Assembly (NCBI GenBank): GCA_904502115.1
Contig: CAJGDW010000008.1
Location: forward strand, 1-26,035
Origin: Paludibacteraceae bacterium
GTDB lineage: Bacteria > Bacteroidota > Bacteroidia > Bacteroidales > Paludibacteraceae
Direction of reading: 5' to 3'
DNA: 26,035 nt
This document shows positions 1-8,294 of this stretch, piece by piece; positions within the stretch are counted from its first letter, which is position 1, and each line of letters begins with the position of its first letter. The position numbers and the translations under genes are program-made. Below the pieces are notes generated by a model. The model worked only from the letters and a program-made list of their open reading frames with translations, did not search any database and was not told the origin of the DNA.

Positions 1-299
1 GAGTCGATGATTTCTTGGGGCGTATGACCACTCACCACGTTTAAAAGCAAGGCCAAAATCCCTTTTACAATCACAGCATCACTGTCGCCTTGAAAAATAA
101 TTTGGCCGTTTTCGTTTAGATGGGCATCGATCCACACCTTACTTTGACAACCTTCAATAAGGTTTTCGGGCAATTTTTTCTCGTCTGGGAAAGCAGGAAG
201 TTCGTTTCCTAGCTCAATGATACGACTGTATTTATCAAACCAATCGTCGAATATAGCGAAGTCTTCTATTACTTCGTCTTGTAATTGATTAATTGTCAT
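1..299 (-). CDS. sufE: SufE, cysteine desulfurase sulfur acceptor (3' end cut by window edge)
   Basis: SufE takes the persulfide sulfur from the SufS active-site cysteine and passes it to the SufBCD scaffold for Fe-S cluster assembly in the cytoplasm. The reading frame starts at ATG 299-297 (MTINQLQDEVIEDF) and stays open to base 1, giving 99 visible codons of a protein that is usually about 140 residues. The diagnostic motif EGCQSKVWI lies at residues 49-57, placing the sulfur-accepting cysteine at residue 51, the same number as in E. coli SufE. The start lies 10 bp after the sufS stop, so it is probably the last or near-last gene of the suf run. Family call is firm; only the C-terminal end is unseen. 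Confidence 0.95.
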   Translation of the reverse strand, partial: MTINQLQDEVIEDFAIFDDWFDKYSRIIELGNELPAFPDEKKLPENLIEGCQSKVWIDAHLNENGQIIFQGDSDAVIVKGILALLLNVVSGHTPQEIID

Positions 300-309
300 A
301 GTTTTATGA

Positions 310-1533
310 TTAAAACAGTTGTTTTACGCGCGCTATACCTGCCACCAAGGCATCAATTTCGGCCGTGGTGTTGTAAAGCGCAAAAGATGCACGCAAGGTG
401 CCTTCTATGCCATAATGTTTCATAATGGGTTGGGCACAATGGTGTCCTGTACGAAGGGCTATGCCCAATTTATCGAGCAAAGTACCCATATCATAATGGT
501 GTATATTGCCTACTTGCATGGATATAACGGCACTTTTGTGCAATGATGTTCCAAAGAAACGCACATCGCCTAGTTGCTGCAACTTATCGGTTGCATAGTT
601 TAACAAATAGGTTTCGTAGGCAGCAATTTGATCCATTCCGATGTTTTGTACGTATCGGATGGCCTCTGCAAGGGCGGTTGAACCGATAAAATCGGGTGTA
701 CCTGCCTCAAATTTATAAGGCAACTCGTTAAAAGTGGTTTTTTCAAAGCTTACTTGAGCAATCATTTCGCCACCGCCTTGGTAAGGAACCATGGCATTGA
801 GCCATTTTTCTTTACCATATAATACACCGATGCCAGTTGGACCGTAAATTTTATGTCCCGAAAAAACATAAAAATCGGCATCCAAGTCTTGTACGTTCAC
901 AGCGATGTGTGGCACCGACTGTGCACCATCAATTAAAACGGGCACTTGGCGGACATGCGCCATGGCGATGATGTCTTTAACGGGATTAACCGTTCCCAAT
1001 ACGTTGGATACGTGGGTAACAGCTAGCAATTTGGTACGATCGGTAAAGAGCGATGCCAATGCTTCCAAGTCCAGTTCGCCTTGTTCGTTAAATGGGATTA
1101 CCTTGATAACAATGCCTTTGCGTTGTTGCAACAACTGCCAGGGAACAATGTTGGAGTGATGTTCCATTTCGGAAACGATGATTTCGTCGCCTGTTTGCAA
1201 AAAGGTTTCGCCAAAGGAATGGGCTACCAGGTTAATGGATTCGGTAGTACCACGGGTAAAGATTATTTCGTGTGCATGGGCGGCACCTAAAAACTGCTGC
1301 ACGGTAGCACGGGCTGCCTCGTGCGCTTCGGTGGCCATTTGGCTCAAAAAGTGAACGCCTCTGTGCACATTGGCATTCTGCTGGGTGTATCCCTCTTCTA
1401 TTTTCTTGATAACCGACCATGGTTTTTGGGTAGTGGCCGCATTATCTAGGTACACCAACGGACGGTTGTGTACGGTTTGGGTTAGAATGGGAAAATCGGC
1501 ACGAATGCTTTCTATGTTGGTTAAAATATCCAT
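310..1533 (-). CDS. sufS: SufS, group II cysteine desulfurase
   Basis: A PLP enzyme that converts cysteine to alanine and leaves a persulfide on its own cysteine, the sulfur source for Fe-S assembly. I start it at ATG 1533 (MDILTNIESIRADFP), 407 aa. This ATG overlaps the sufD stop by one base (TAATG), a typical coupled junction, whereas the longer reading would need a TTG codon at 1542. Seen: the PLP-binding lysine in SGHKIYGPTG (Lys228), the substrate-binding stretch RGTTESINLV, and the catalytic cysteine in RTGHHCAQP (Cys366). Lys228 and Cys366 are within two residues of the E. coli SufS positions (226 and 364). The single cysteine in the RxGHHCA context is the SufS/CsdA type rather than the IscS type. 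It is followed by sufE, its partner. Confidence 0.97.
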   Translation of the reverse strand: MDILTNIESIRADFPILTQTVHNRPLVYLDNAATTQKPWSVIKKIEEGYTQQNANVHRGVHFLSQMATEAHEAARATVQQFLGAAHAHEIIFTRGTTESINLVAHSFGETFLQTGDEIIVSEMEHHSNIVPWQLLQQRKGIVIKVIPFNEQGELDLEALASLFTDRTKLLAVTHVSNVLGTVNPVKDIIAMAHVRQVPVLIDGAQSVPHIAVNVQDLDADFYVFSGHKIYGPTGIGVLYGKEKWLNAMVPYQGGGEMIAQVSFEKTTFNELPYKFEAGTPDFIGSTALAEAIRYVQNIGMDQIAAYETYLLNYATDKLQQLGDVRFFGTSLHKSAVISMQVGNIHHYDMGTLLDKLGIALRTGHHCAQPIMKHYGIEGTLRASFALYNTTAEIDALVAGIARVKQLF

Positions 1534-2837
1534 TATCGACAAATTTTACAGCCGTTGCAATGTGTTTTATCGCCACGCAAACGACGTTCAATGAGCAATT
1601 GCAAGCGGTCTTTTAAGGGTTCGATGCGTACGTTGTCCAATACATCGTGTACAAAAGCAAACATGAGCAACATGCGGGCTTCGTCTGGGTTGATACCACG
1701 AGCACGCATATAGAACAAGGCGTTCTCGTCTAATTGTCCAACGGTAGAACCGTGGTTGCATTTTACATCGTCGGCATAAATTTCTAATTGAGGACGTGTA
1801 AACATGCGCGCCGTTTTAGACAAGCATAAGTTTCGGTTTATTTGGAAAGCCTGGGTTTGCTGTGCATCGGGCAACACCTTTATCAATCCGTAAAAATCGC
1901 CTTCGGCTTGATCGTCTAATACGTATTTAAATAATTCGTTGCTAGTAGCACCGGCTACGTTGTGATTGATAAAGGTATGGTTTTCAATTCTTTCGGTATT
2001 ATGACCCAAACCTAAACCATTGATAGACAAGTGGGCACCTTTGCCATTAAGGTTTACCTCTACACGGTTGTGGGTTTGTCCGTTGGCCAAGGTGATAAGG
2101 TTAGAAAGCACCTGACTACCCTCTTGCTGGGTAATTTGCAAGGTAGAGACATTGGTGGTCTTTTCCGAAGAACTTTCTAGTTTATAATGTTCGTAGGTGG
2201 CGTTTTTGCCCACAAAAACTTGGGTTAAACGGTTAGAAAGATAACTTACTTCTGAACCATAAGCATGATCGCACACCAACACTTGCGCTTTGGCATTTTC
2301 GCCAATAATGGCCACGTTGTGGCTAACTGCCATCATATCTACCTTGCCGTACATCATATTGACGAGCTGAATGGGGCGCTCCAATTGCACACCCTCGGGC
2401 ACATAAAGAAACATACCGTCTTGGGCAAGGAGTTGATTCAATGCCACATCGGGATTTTGAAGGGCTAATTGGCTGATGTAAGGTTGCAACAAGTCTGCGT
2501 GTTGTACAAAAGCTTGTGCAAGGCTACAAATAACCACTCCTGCAGGCAATGCGGGCAAGTTGGGTTGGGCGTAAAAACTATCGTTCAACACCAAATAGTT
2601 ATAGGTAGTGATGCCAGGGATATCGCACATGAACAGCGAGAAAGGATTGCCCTTAAATGGCAAACGTTGTGGATTCAAGCCGTAATCGAGGGCGTAGGCA
2701 TCGGCAAAAGTCACCTTGTTTTGGTTCTGCAAACTTACCACTGCATCGTTGCGCATTTGCTTGCGCCATGCAGGTAGGTTTTGCTGAAACAAAGCCTCGT
2801 TTTCCCTAAACAATGCTATGTAACCGTCGTGTATCAT
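1533..2837 (-). CDS. sufD: SufD, Fe-S assembly scaffold subunit
   Basis: SufD pairs with SufB and the ATPase SufC to form the SufBC2D scaffold on which Fe-S clusters are built. The 434-aa product has the right-handed beta-helix core typical of the SufB/SufD family and the C-terminal stretch DDVKCNHGSTVGQLDE (residues 356-371), with Cys360 and His362 at the place of functionally important residues in E. coli SufD (Cys358, His360). The ATG at 2837 overlaps the sufC stop by one base (TAATG) and the stop overlaps the sufS ATG in the same way. Unusual to the eye is the extreme C-terminus, CNGCKICR (residues 427-434), which puts three cysteines in a CxxCxxC spacing after the normal family end. I cannot tell from sequence whether this tail binds metal; see findings. 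Confidence 0.95.
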   Translation of the reverse strand: MIHDGYIALFRENEALFQQNLPAWRKQMRNDAVVSLQNQNKVTFADAYALDYGLNPQRLPFKGNPFSLFMCDIPGITTYNYLVLNDSFYAQPNLPALPAGVVICSLAQAFVQHADLLQPYISQLALQNPDVALNQLLAQDGMFLYVPEGVQLERPIQLVNMMYGKVDMMAVSHNVAIIGENAKAQVLVCDHAYGSEVSYLSNRLTQVFVGKNATYEHYKLESSSEKTTNVSTLQITQQEGSQVLSNLITLANGQTHNRVEVNLNGKGAHLSINGLGLGHNTERIENHTFINHNVAGATSNELFKYVLDDQAEGDFYGLIKVLPDAQQTQAFQINRNLCLSKTARMFTRPQLEIYADDVKCNHGSTVGQLDENALFYMRARGINPDEARMLLMFAFVHDVLDNVRIEPLKDRLQLLIERRLRGDKTHCNGCKICR

Positions 2838-3589
2838 TACTCTCCTACTTCTTGTTTAATCCAATCGTACCCTTTTTCTTCTAACACGGCTACCAATTCG
2901 CGTCCTGCTGTTTTTACAATACGACCTTTGTACAAAATGTGCACAATATCGGGCACGATGTAATCCAACAAACGTTGGTAGTGAGTAATCACGATAGAGG
3001 CATTTTGAGGGGTTTTTAATTGATTTACCCCGTTTGCCACAATGCGTAACGCATCGATATCAAGACCAGAATCGGTTTCGTCCAATATAGACAAACATGG
3101 TTCTAGCATGGCCATTTGGAAAATTTCGTTGCGTTTTTTCTCGCCGCCCGAAAAACCTTCGTTTACCGAACGATTGGCCAATTTGTTGTCTAATTCGACA
3201 ATATCTTTTTTGGCGCGCATCAATTTAAGAAACTCGCCAGCGGTTAAAGGATCTTGACCTTTGTATTTGCGGTGCTCGTTTACGGCAGCACGCATAAAGT
3301 TTACCATGCTAACACCTGGAATTTCTACAGGATATTGGAAACTCAAGAACAATCCGGCGCGCGAACGTTCTTCGGCAGGCATGGCCAACAAATCTTTGCC
3401 ATTAAAAGTAACAGAACCTTGGGTTACTGTAAAGGCAGGATGTCCTGCTAACACAGCCGAAAGGGTACTTTTACCTGAACCGTTGGGTCCCATAATGGCG
3501 TGTACCTCGCCTGCTTTAACACTCAGGTTGATACCTCTTAATATTTCTTTGCCGTTTACTTCGGCATGTAAATTGACTATTTCTAACAT
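2837..3589 (-). CDS. sufC: SufC, ABC-type ATPase of the Fe-S assembly complex
   Basis: A cytoplasmic ATPase, not a transporter, that drives conformational change in the SufBC2D scaffold. In the 250-aa product: Walker A GPNGSGKS at residues 34-41, Q-loop in LSFQYPVEIPG, ABC signature FSGGEKKRNE around residues 146-155, Walker B and D-loop ILDETDSGLDID around residues 168-179, and the switch histidine in ITHYQRLL (His203). SGGEKKR and DSGLDID are the SufC versions of these motifs and separate it from ordinary transporter ATPases. ATG at 3589 lies one base after the sufB stop. The 3' end overlaps sufD by one base, so translation of BCD is probably coupled. Confidence 0.97.
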   Translation of the reverse strand: MLEIVNLHAEVNGKEILRGINLSVKAGEVHAIMGPNGSGKSTLSAVLAGHPAFTVTQGSVTFNGKDLLAMPAEERSRAGLFLSFQYPVEIPGVSMVNFMRAAVNEHRKYKGQDPLTAGEFLKLMRAKKDIVELDNKLANRSVNEGFSGGEKKRNEIFQMAMLEPCLSILDETDSGLDIDALRIVANGVNQLKTPQNASIVITHYQRLLDYIVPDIVHILYKGRIVKTAGRELVAVLEEKGYDWIKQEVGE

Positions 3590-3590
3590 A

Positions 3591-5048
3591 CTAACCTACA
3601 CTTCCTTCTAGCGAAATTTGCAACAATTTTTGAGCTTCGACAGCAAATTCCATGGGTAATTTATTAAGTACTTCTTTGGCAAAACCATTCACAATAAGGC
3701 CTACCGCATCTTCGGTGGCAATACCGCGTTGGTTGCAATAGAAAAGTTGATCTTCGTTGATTTTGGAGGTACTGGCCTCGTGCTCCAACACCGCTGTGGG
3801 GTTCTTCACATCAATTTCGGGGAAAGTATGTGCCCCGCATTCACTGCCTAATAGCAAGCTATCGCATTGCGAAAAATTACGAGCGCCATCGGCATGTTGC
3901 GATACACGCACCAAACCACGGTATGAATTTTGGCTTTTACCTGCCGAAATACCTTTTGAAACAATGCGACTTTTGGTATTTTTACCCAAGTGAATCATTT
4001 TGGTACCGGTATCGGCTTGTTGGTAATGGTTGGTAAAAGCTACCGAATAAAATTCGCCAATGGAATTGTCGCCTTTTAGGATACAGCTGGGATACTTCCA
4101 GGTGATGGCCGAACCCGTTTCTACTTGTGTCCACGACAATTTAGCCGATTCGCCCTTGCAAATACCGCGTTTGGTAACAAAATTGTAAATACCTCCTTTG
4201 CCATCTTTATCGCCAGGGTACCAGTTTTGTACGGTTGAGTATTTTACTTCGGCACGGTTCATTACCACAATTTCGACAATGGCTGCGTGCAACTGGTTTT
4301 CGTCGCGCTGAGGGGCTGTACATCCCTCTAAATAAGACACATACGAATCGTCATCGGCTACAATTAGGGTACGTTCAAACTGCCCTGTATTAACCGCATT
4401 GATACGGAAATAAGTAGACAACTCCATGGGGCAACGCACGCCTTTAGGGATGTAAACAAAAGAACCATCGCTAAATACGGCCGAGTTAAGGGCTGCATAA
4501 AAGTTATCGGTATAAGGAACCACCGAACCCAAATAGGTTTGAATCAGTTCGGGGTACTGCTCTACTGCCTCGCTAAATGAGCAGAAAATAATGCCCAATT
4601 TGGCCAATTCTTCTTTGTAAGTAGTTTTAACCGATGTACTATCCATGACAGCATCGACTGCCATGCCCGATAGCATTTTTTGCTCTTCTAGCGGAATACC
4701 CAGTTTCTCAAAAGTTTTAAGTAGCTCAGGATCAACCTCGTCGAGGCTTTTTGGAGCATTTTTTCGGGGTGCAGCATAATAAGACAATCCCTGAAAATCA
4801 ATTTCAGGAATGTCTAAATGCGCCCATGTGGGCAGCGGTTGCTGTTTCCAGTAGTTAAAAGCCTTGAGTCTAAATTGCAACAACCATTCGGGTTCGTTCT
4901 TTTTAGACGAAATAAGGCGTATGATGTCTTCGTTTAATCCTACAGGAATAATGTCGGTTTCGATTTGGGTGGTAAACCCGTATTTGTAATCGGAATCGGC
5001 GATATCCGTTAATATGGAATTACTTTGTTGTTTCATTTTTTGCGTCAT
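3591..5048 (-). CDS. sufB: SufB, Fe-S assembly scaffold subunit
   Basis: Core scaffold protein that accepts sulfur from SufE and, with SufD, forms the site where the nascent cluster is built. The 485-aa product is the usual SufB length. Seen: the C-terminal block with SQCDSLLLG (Cys395, matching the essential Cys405 of E. coli SufB), GAHTFPEIDVKN, and LEHEAST with Glu422/His423, ending FAVEAQKLLQISLEGSVG as family members do. The start at ATG 5048 overlaps cvpA by 29 bp; a second in-frame ATG at 5036 (MKQQSNSIL) would shorten the overlap to 17 bp and is equally possible, since neither has a strong Shine-Dalgarno. First of the suf genes in this run. Confidence 0.96.
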   Translation of the reverse strand: MTQKMKQQSNSILTDIADSDYKYGFTTQIETDIIPVGLNEDIIRLISSKKNEPEWLLQFRLKAFNYWKQQPLPTWAHLDIPEIDFQGLSYYAAPRKNAPKSLDEVDPELLKTFEKLGIPLEEQKMLSGMAVDAVMDSTSVKTTYKEELAKLGIIFCSFSEAVEQYPELIQTYLGSVVPYTDNFYAALNSAVFSDGSFVYIPKGVRCPMELSTYFRINAVNTGQFERTLIVADDDSYVSYLEGCTAPQRDENQLHAAIVEIVVMNRAEVKYSTVQNWYPGDKDGKGGIYNFVTKRGICKGESAKLSWTQVETGSAITWKYPSCILKGDNSIGEFYSVAFTNHYQQADTGTKMIHLGKNTKSRIVSKGISAGKSQNSYRGLVRVSQHADGARNFSQCDSLLLGSECGAHTFPEIDVKNPTAVLEHEASTSKINEDQLFYCNQRGIATEDAVGLIVNGFAKEVLNKLPMEFAVEAQKLLQISLEGSVG

Positions 5049-5529
5049 TGTAAAAATGTATGTACGGCATTAACGACGGTACAACAGATTTTACGGTTTG
5101 ATAGACAACAGAATTCGTTCTAGCATCGGTATCGGATGGAGTCTTTTTATAATGCTCATCAACTATCTCTACCAAATTGATAATCAAACTCAAAAAGACA
5201 GCATATTTCAATACTCCAAAGATGGCACCTAATAGTTTATTTACCCACCCTAACGATACGAACGATACCAATCCATCGAGTGCTTTTATAATTAACGTGC
5301 ACACCAATAAAGAGACCAACAGCAGAATAACATACGAAGCAATGTAACTTTGTTCTACCGTCAGTACAAACAATTGGATTATAATTTCTGATAGCGCATC
5401 AGCAAATAGATACGCTACCAATACTGAAATTACTAAACCGATGAAAGAACCTAATGTTTTTACCAATCCATTGTACAACCCACGTACGCCACCATACACC
5501 AATGGTACAAGTAATAACAAATCTAGCAT
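5020..5529 (-). CDS. cvpA: CvpA family inner-membrane protein
   Basis: A 169-aa protein of the CvpA (colicin V production) family. It begins with LDLLLLVPLVYGGVRGLYNG, where the glycine-rich GGVRGLYNGLVK stretch after the first hydrophobic segment is typical of the family, and it has about four membrane segments (roughly residues 1-20, 25-48, 60-85 and 100-125) followed by a polar tail ending KNETTK. CvpA proteins are widespread inner-membrane proteins whose molecular role is still poorly defined; in enterobacteria they are linked to colicin V export and envelope stress tolerance. It sits between infB (15 bp gap) and sufB (overlap), a placement I recall as recurrent in Bacteroidales. The family call rests on N-terminal motif and topology. 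Confidence 0.85.
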   Translation of the reverse strand: MLDLLLLVPLVYGGVRGLYNGLVKTLGSFIGLVISVLVAYLFADALSEIIIQLFVLTVEQSYIASYVILLLVSLLVCTLIIKALDGLVSFVSLGWVNKLLGAIFGVLKYAVFLSLIINLVEIVDEHYKKTPSDTDARTNSVVYQTVKSVVPSLMPYIHFYNDAKNETTK

Positions 5530-5544
5530 AGAGCCTACTCGCTA

Positions 5545-8280
5545 CTAAAACGTACGTTTAACTTCGATTTCTTCGAAGGTTTCGATAAAGTCGCCTACGC
5601 GTACATCGTTGTAATTGGCAATGTTCAAACCGCATTCAAAGCCTGTTGACACTTCTTTTACGTCGTCTTTCATACGTTTCAAAGAGCCTAACTCGCCAGC
5701 GTACACCACAATGCCATCGCGGATAAGACGTAATTTGTTAGAACGTTTCACTTTTCCTTCGCGTACCAAACAGCCAGCAACAGTACCCACTTTGGTGATT
5801 TTGAAGGTATCAAGCACTTCGAGGGTAGCGGTAACTTCTTCTTTGATTTCGGGCGAAAGCATACCTTCCATCGCGTCTTTGATTTGTTCGATGGCATCGT
5901 AAATGATAGAATACAAGCGGATATCCACTTCTTCTTTTTCTGCCAAACGACGAGCATCGACCGAAGGACGCACTTGGAAACCAACAATAATAGCATTCGA
6001 TGCAGCGGCCAACAACACATCCGATTCTGAAATAGCACCCACCGCTTTGTGAATTACGTTCACTTGAATTTCGGGGGTAGAAAGTTTGATCAACGAATCG
6101 GACAAAGCTTCGATAGAACCGTCTACGTCGCCTTTTACAATGATGTTCAACTCTTGGAAGTTGCCCAATGCAATACGACGACCCAACTCGTCCAAAGTAA
6201 GGTGTTTTTTGGTACGAATGCTTTGTTCGCGTTTTAATTGTTCGCGTTTGTTAGCAATTTCGCGGGCTTCTTGCTCGGTGTTCATTACGTTGAATTTCTC
6301 GCCTGCTTGAGGAGCACCGTTCAAACCTAATAGCAATACAGGTTCGCCTGGTTTTACTTCTTGTACGCGTTGGTTACGTTCGTTGAACATAGCTTTAACA
6401 CGACCAAAATGGGTTCCAGATACCAATACATCGCCTTGGCGCAAGGTTCCACCTTCTACCAATACGGTAGCTAGGTAACCACGACCTTTGTCTAACGACG
6501 ATTCGATGATAGAACCTACTGCATTTTTATTAGGATTTGCTTTTAGGTCAAGCATTTCGGCTTCTAGCAATACTTTTTCTAGCAATTCGTTAATGCCAAT
6601 GCCTTTTTTAGCCGAGATATCTTGCGATTGGTATTTACCACCCCACTCTTCTACCAAGTAGTTCATACCTGCCAACGCTTCTTTAATTTTGTCGGGATTA
6701 GCAGTGGGTTTATCAATTTTATTGATGGCAAACACGATGGGCACATTGGCTGCTGCCGCGTGGTGAATTGCTTCTACGGTTTGAGGCATGATGCTATCGT
6801 CGGCTGCTACAATGATAATAGCAACGTCGGTAATTTGCGCACCACGAGCACGCATAGCGGTAAACGCTTCGTGACCAGGGGTATCCAAGAACGTAATGTG
6901 TTGACCGTTTTCTAATGTAACGTTATAAGCACCAATGTGTTGGGTAATACCACCCGCCTCACCGGCAATTACGTTGGCTTTACGAATGTAGTCCAAAAGC
7001 GATGTTTTACCGTGGTCTACGTGACCCATTACGGTTACAATTGGTGCACGGGGTACCAAGTCTTCGGGACGATCTTCTTCCTCTTGCAAGTTTTCAGAAA
7101 CATCGGCACTTACGTATTCGGTTTTGAAACCAAATTCGTCGGCTACGATGTTGATGGTTTCAGCATCCAAACGTTGGTTGATAGACACCATCAATCCCAA
7201 ACTCATGCAAGTACCAATTACCTTGGTTACAGGCACATCCATCATGGATGCCAATTCGTTAACGGTAACAAACTCGGTAATTTTAATGGTTTGGTTATCA
7301 ATACGTTCTTGTTCTGCTACTTCTTGCATACGTTGCGAAGCAGCTTCACGTTTATCTTTACGATACTTAGCGCCTTTCGATTTTTGCTTGTTGGTAAGCA
7401 TGGCCAAGGTTTCGCGTACTTGACGTTGTACGGCTTCTTCGTCGGGTTGGGTATGTTCTACCGAACGACGATTGCGATCGTTTTTACCTGGTTTGCCACC
7501 TTTTTTAGCATCAAAAGGTTTGTTGATATCCACTCTTTCGCGTTGAATTTTGTTGCGTTTTTTCTTGTCGTCAGCATTGCCAGCTTGTGCATTGTTATTG
7601 GCAGGAGCTGCATTGTTTTTGGGTGGATATTTTTCTTCGCGTTCTTTGCGTTTTTCTTCTTTCGATTTTTTCTTAGGACGCGTTTGTTGGTTCAAAGCAG
7701 CAAGGTCAATTTTTCCTACTACGTTGATGGTTGATTGTATGTTATTTTTGCCGTAAGTAAAGACTTCTTCCGAAGGAGTTTGTTTGGTCGATTCTTCGGA
7801 GGTTTCAAGAGGTTTTTCTTCTACTACCACGGGTTGCTCTTGTTCAACTTGTGGTACAACAATTTCTTCTGCTTCTTGTGGAGCAGGAACGGGTTCGGGC
7901 TCTACTTGAGGCTCTGCAGGTGCTTTCTTTTTAGCAGAAAGAGAATCTAGGTCGATTTTTCCTACTGTTTTGAACTTAATAGGCGATTCTTTGCTTGCTG
8001 CAGGAGCTTCGGCCGCTGCTACTTTTTGCGCATAGCTATCCAACACAACCGACTCGTTTTTAGGTCTTTCTTTGTGTTTTTGAGCTACGATTTCAGACTC
8101 TTTCTTTACGTTTTTATCTTTCGAGAAAGCGCCTAAAAGCATTTCGTATTGCTCGTCAGAAATACGCGCATTGGGGTTATTCTCAGCGACCTCTGAGAAT
8201 CCTTGTTTGTGTAGGTACTCGACTACCGTCGCCAAACCTACGTTTAAATCTTTGGTTACTTTACTTAATTTTACGGACAT
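5545..8280 (-). CDS. infB: Translation initiation factor IF-2
   Basis: GTPase that delivers initiator fMet-tRNA to the 30S subunit and promotes 50S joining. The 911-aa product has an N-terminal IF2_N-like domain (about residues 1-55), a long charged linker rich in Pro, Glu and Lys (about 60-325), a second IF2_N domain (about 333-390), then the G domain: G1 GHVDHGKT 419-426, GGITQHIGAY 443-452, G3 DTPGHEAF 466-473, G4 NKID 520-523, followed by domains II, III and the C-terminal fMet-tRNA-binding domain ending EEIEVKRTF. The linker holds a duplicated motif (VGKIDLDSL and VGKIDLAAL). Starts at ATG 8280, 14 bp after the nusA stop. Order nusA-infB is conserved across most bacteria. Confidence 0.98.
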   Translation of the reverse strand: MSVKLSKVTKDLNVGLATVVEYLHKQGFSEVAENNPNARISDEQYEMLLGAFSKDKNVKKESEIVAQKHKERPKNESVVLDSYAQKVAAAEAPAASKESPIKFKTVGKIDLDSLSAKKKAPAEPQVEPEPVPAPQEAEEIVVPQVEQEQPVVVEEKPLETSEESTKQTPSEEVFTYGKNNIQSTINVVGKIDLAALNQQTRPKKKSKEEKRKEREEKYPPKNNAAPANNNAQAGNADDKKKRNKIQRERVDINKPFDAKKGGKPGKNDRNRRSVEHTQPDEEAVQRQVRETLAMLTNKQKSKGAKYRKDKREAASQRMQEVAEQERIDNQTIKITEFVTVNELASMMDVPVTKVIGTCMSLGLMVSINQRLDAETINIVADEFGFKTEYVSADVSENLQEEEDRPEDLVPRAPIVTVMGHVDHGKTSLLDYIRKANVIAGEAGGITQHIGAYNVTLENGQHITFLDTPGHEAFTAMRARGAQITDVAIIIVAADDSIMPQTVEAIHHAAAANVPIVFAINKIDKPTANPDKIKEALAGMNYLVEEWGGKYQSQDISAKKGIGINELLEKVLLEAEMLDLKANPNKNAVGSIIESSLDKGRGYLATVLVEGGTLRQGDVLVSGTHFGRVKAMFNERNQRVQEVKPGEPVLLLGLNGAPQAGEKFNVMNTEQEAREIANKREQLKREQSIRTKKHLTLDELGRRIALGNFQELNIIVKGDVDGSIEALSDSLIKLSTPEIQVNVIHKAVGAISESDVLLAAASNAIIVGFQVRPSVDARRLAEKEEVDIRLYSIIYDAIEQIKDAMEGMLSPEIKEEVTATLEVLDTFKITKVGTVAGCLVREGKVKRSNKLRLIRDGIVVYAGELGSLKRMKDDVKEVSTGFECGLNIANYNDVRVGDFIETFEEIEVKRTF

Positions 8281-8294
8281 ATTGCAATGGGATC

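Noticed and set aside
1534..1542. Upstream TTG start for sufS
   Set aside because: The ATG at 1533 overlaps the sufD stop as TAATG, matches the sufC/sufD junction, and gives the expected family length.
6937..7734. 265-codon open frame on the plus strand antisense to infB
   Set aside because: It lies wholly within the infB coding region in the opposite frame, has biased composition (Phe, Tyr, Val rich) expected from reverse complement of the Lys/Glu-rich IF-2 linker, and resembles no family.
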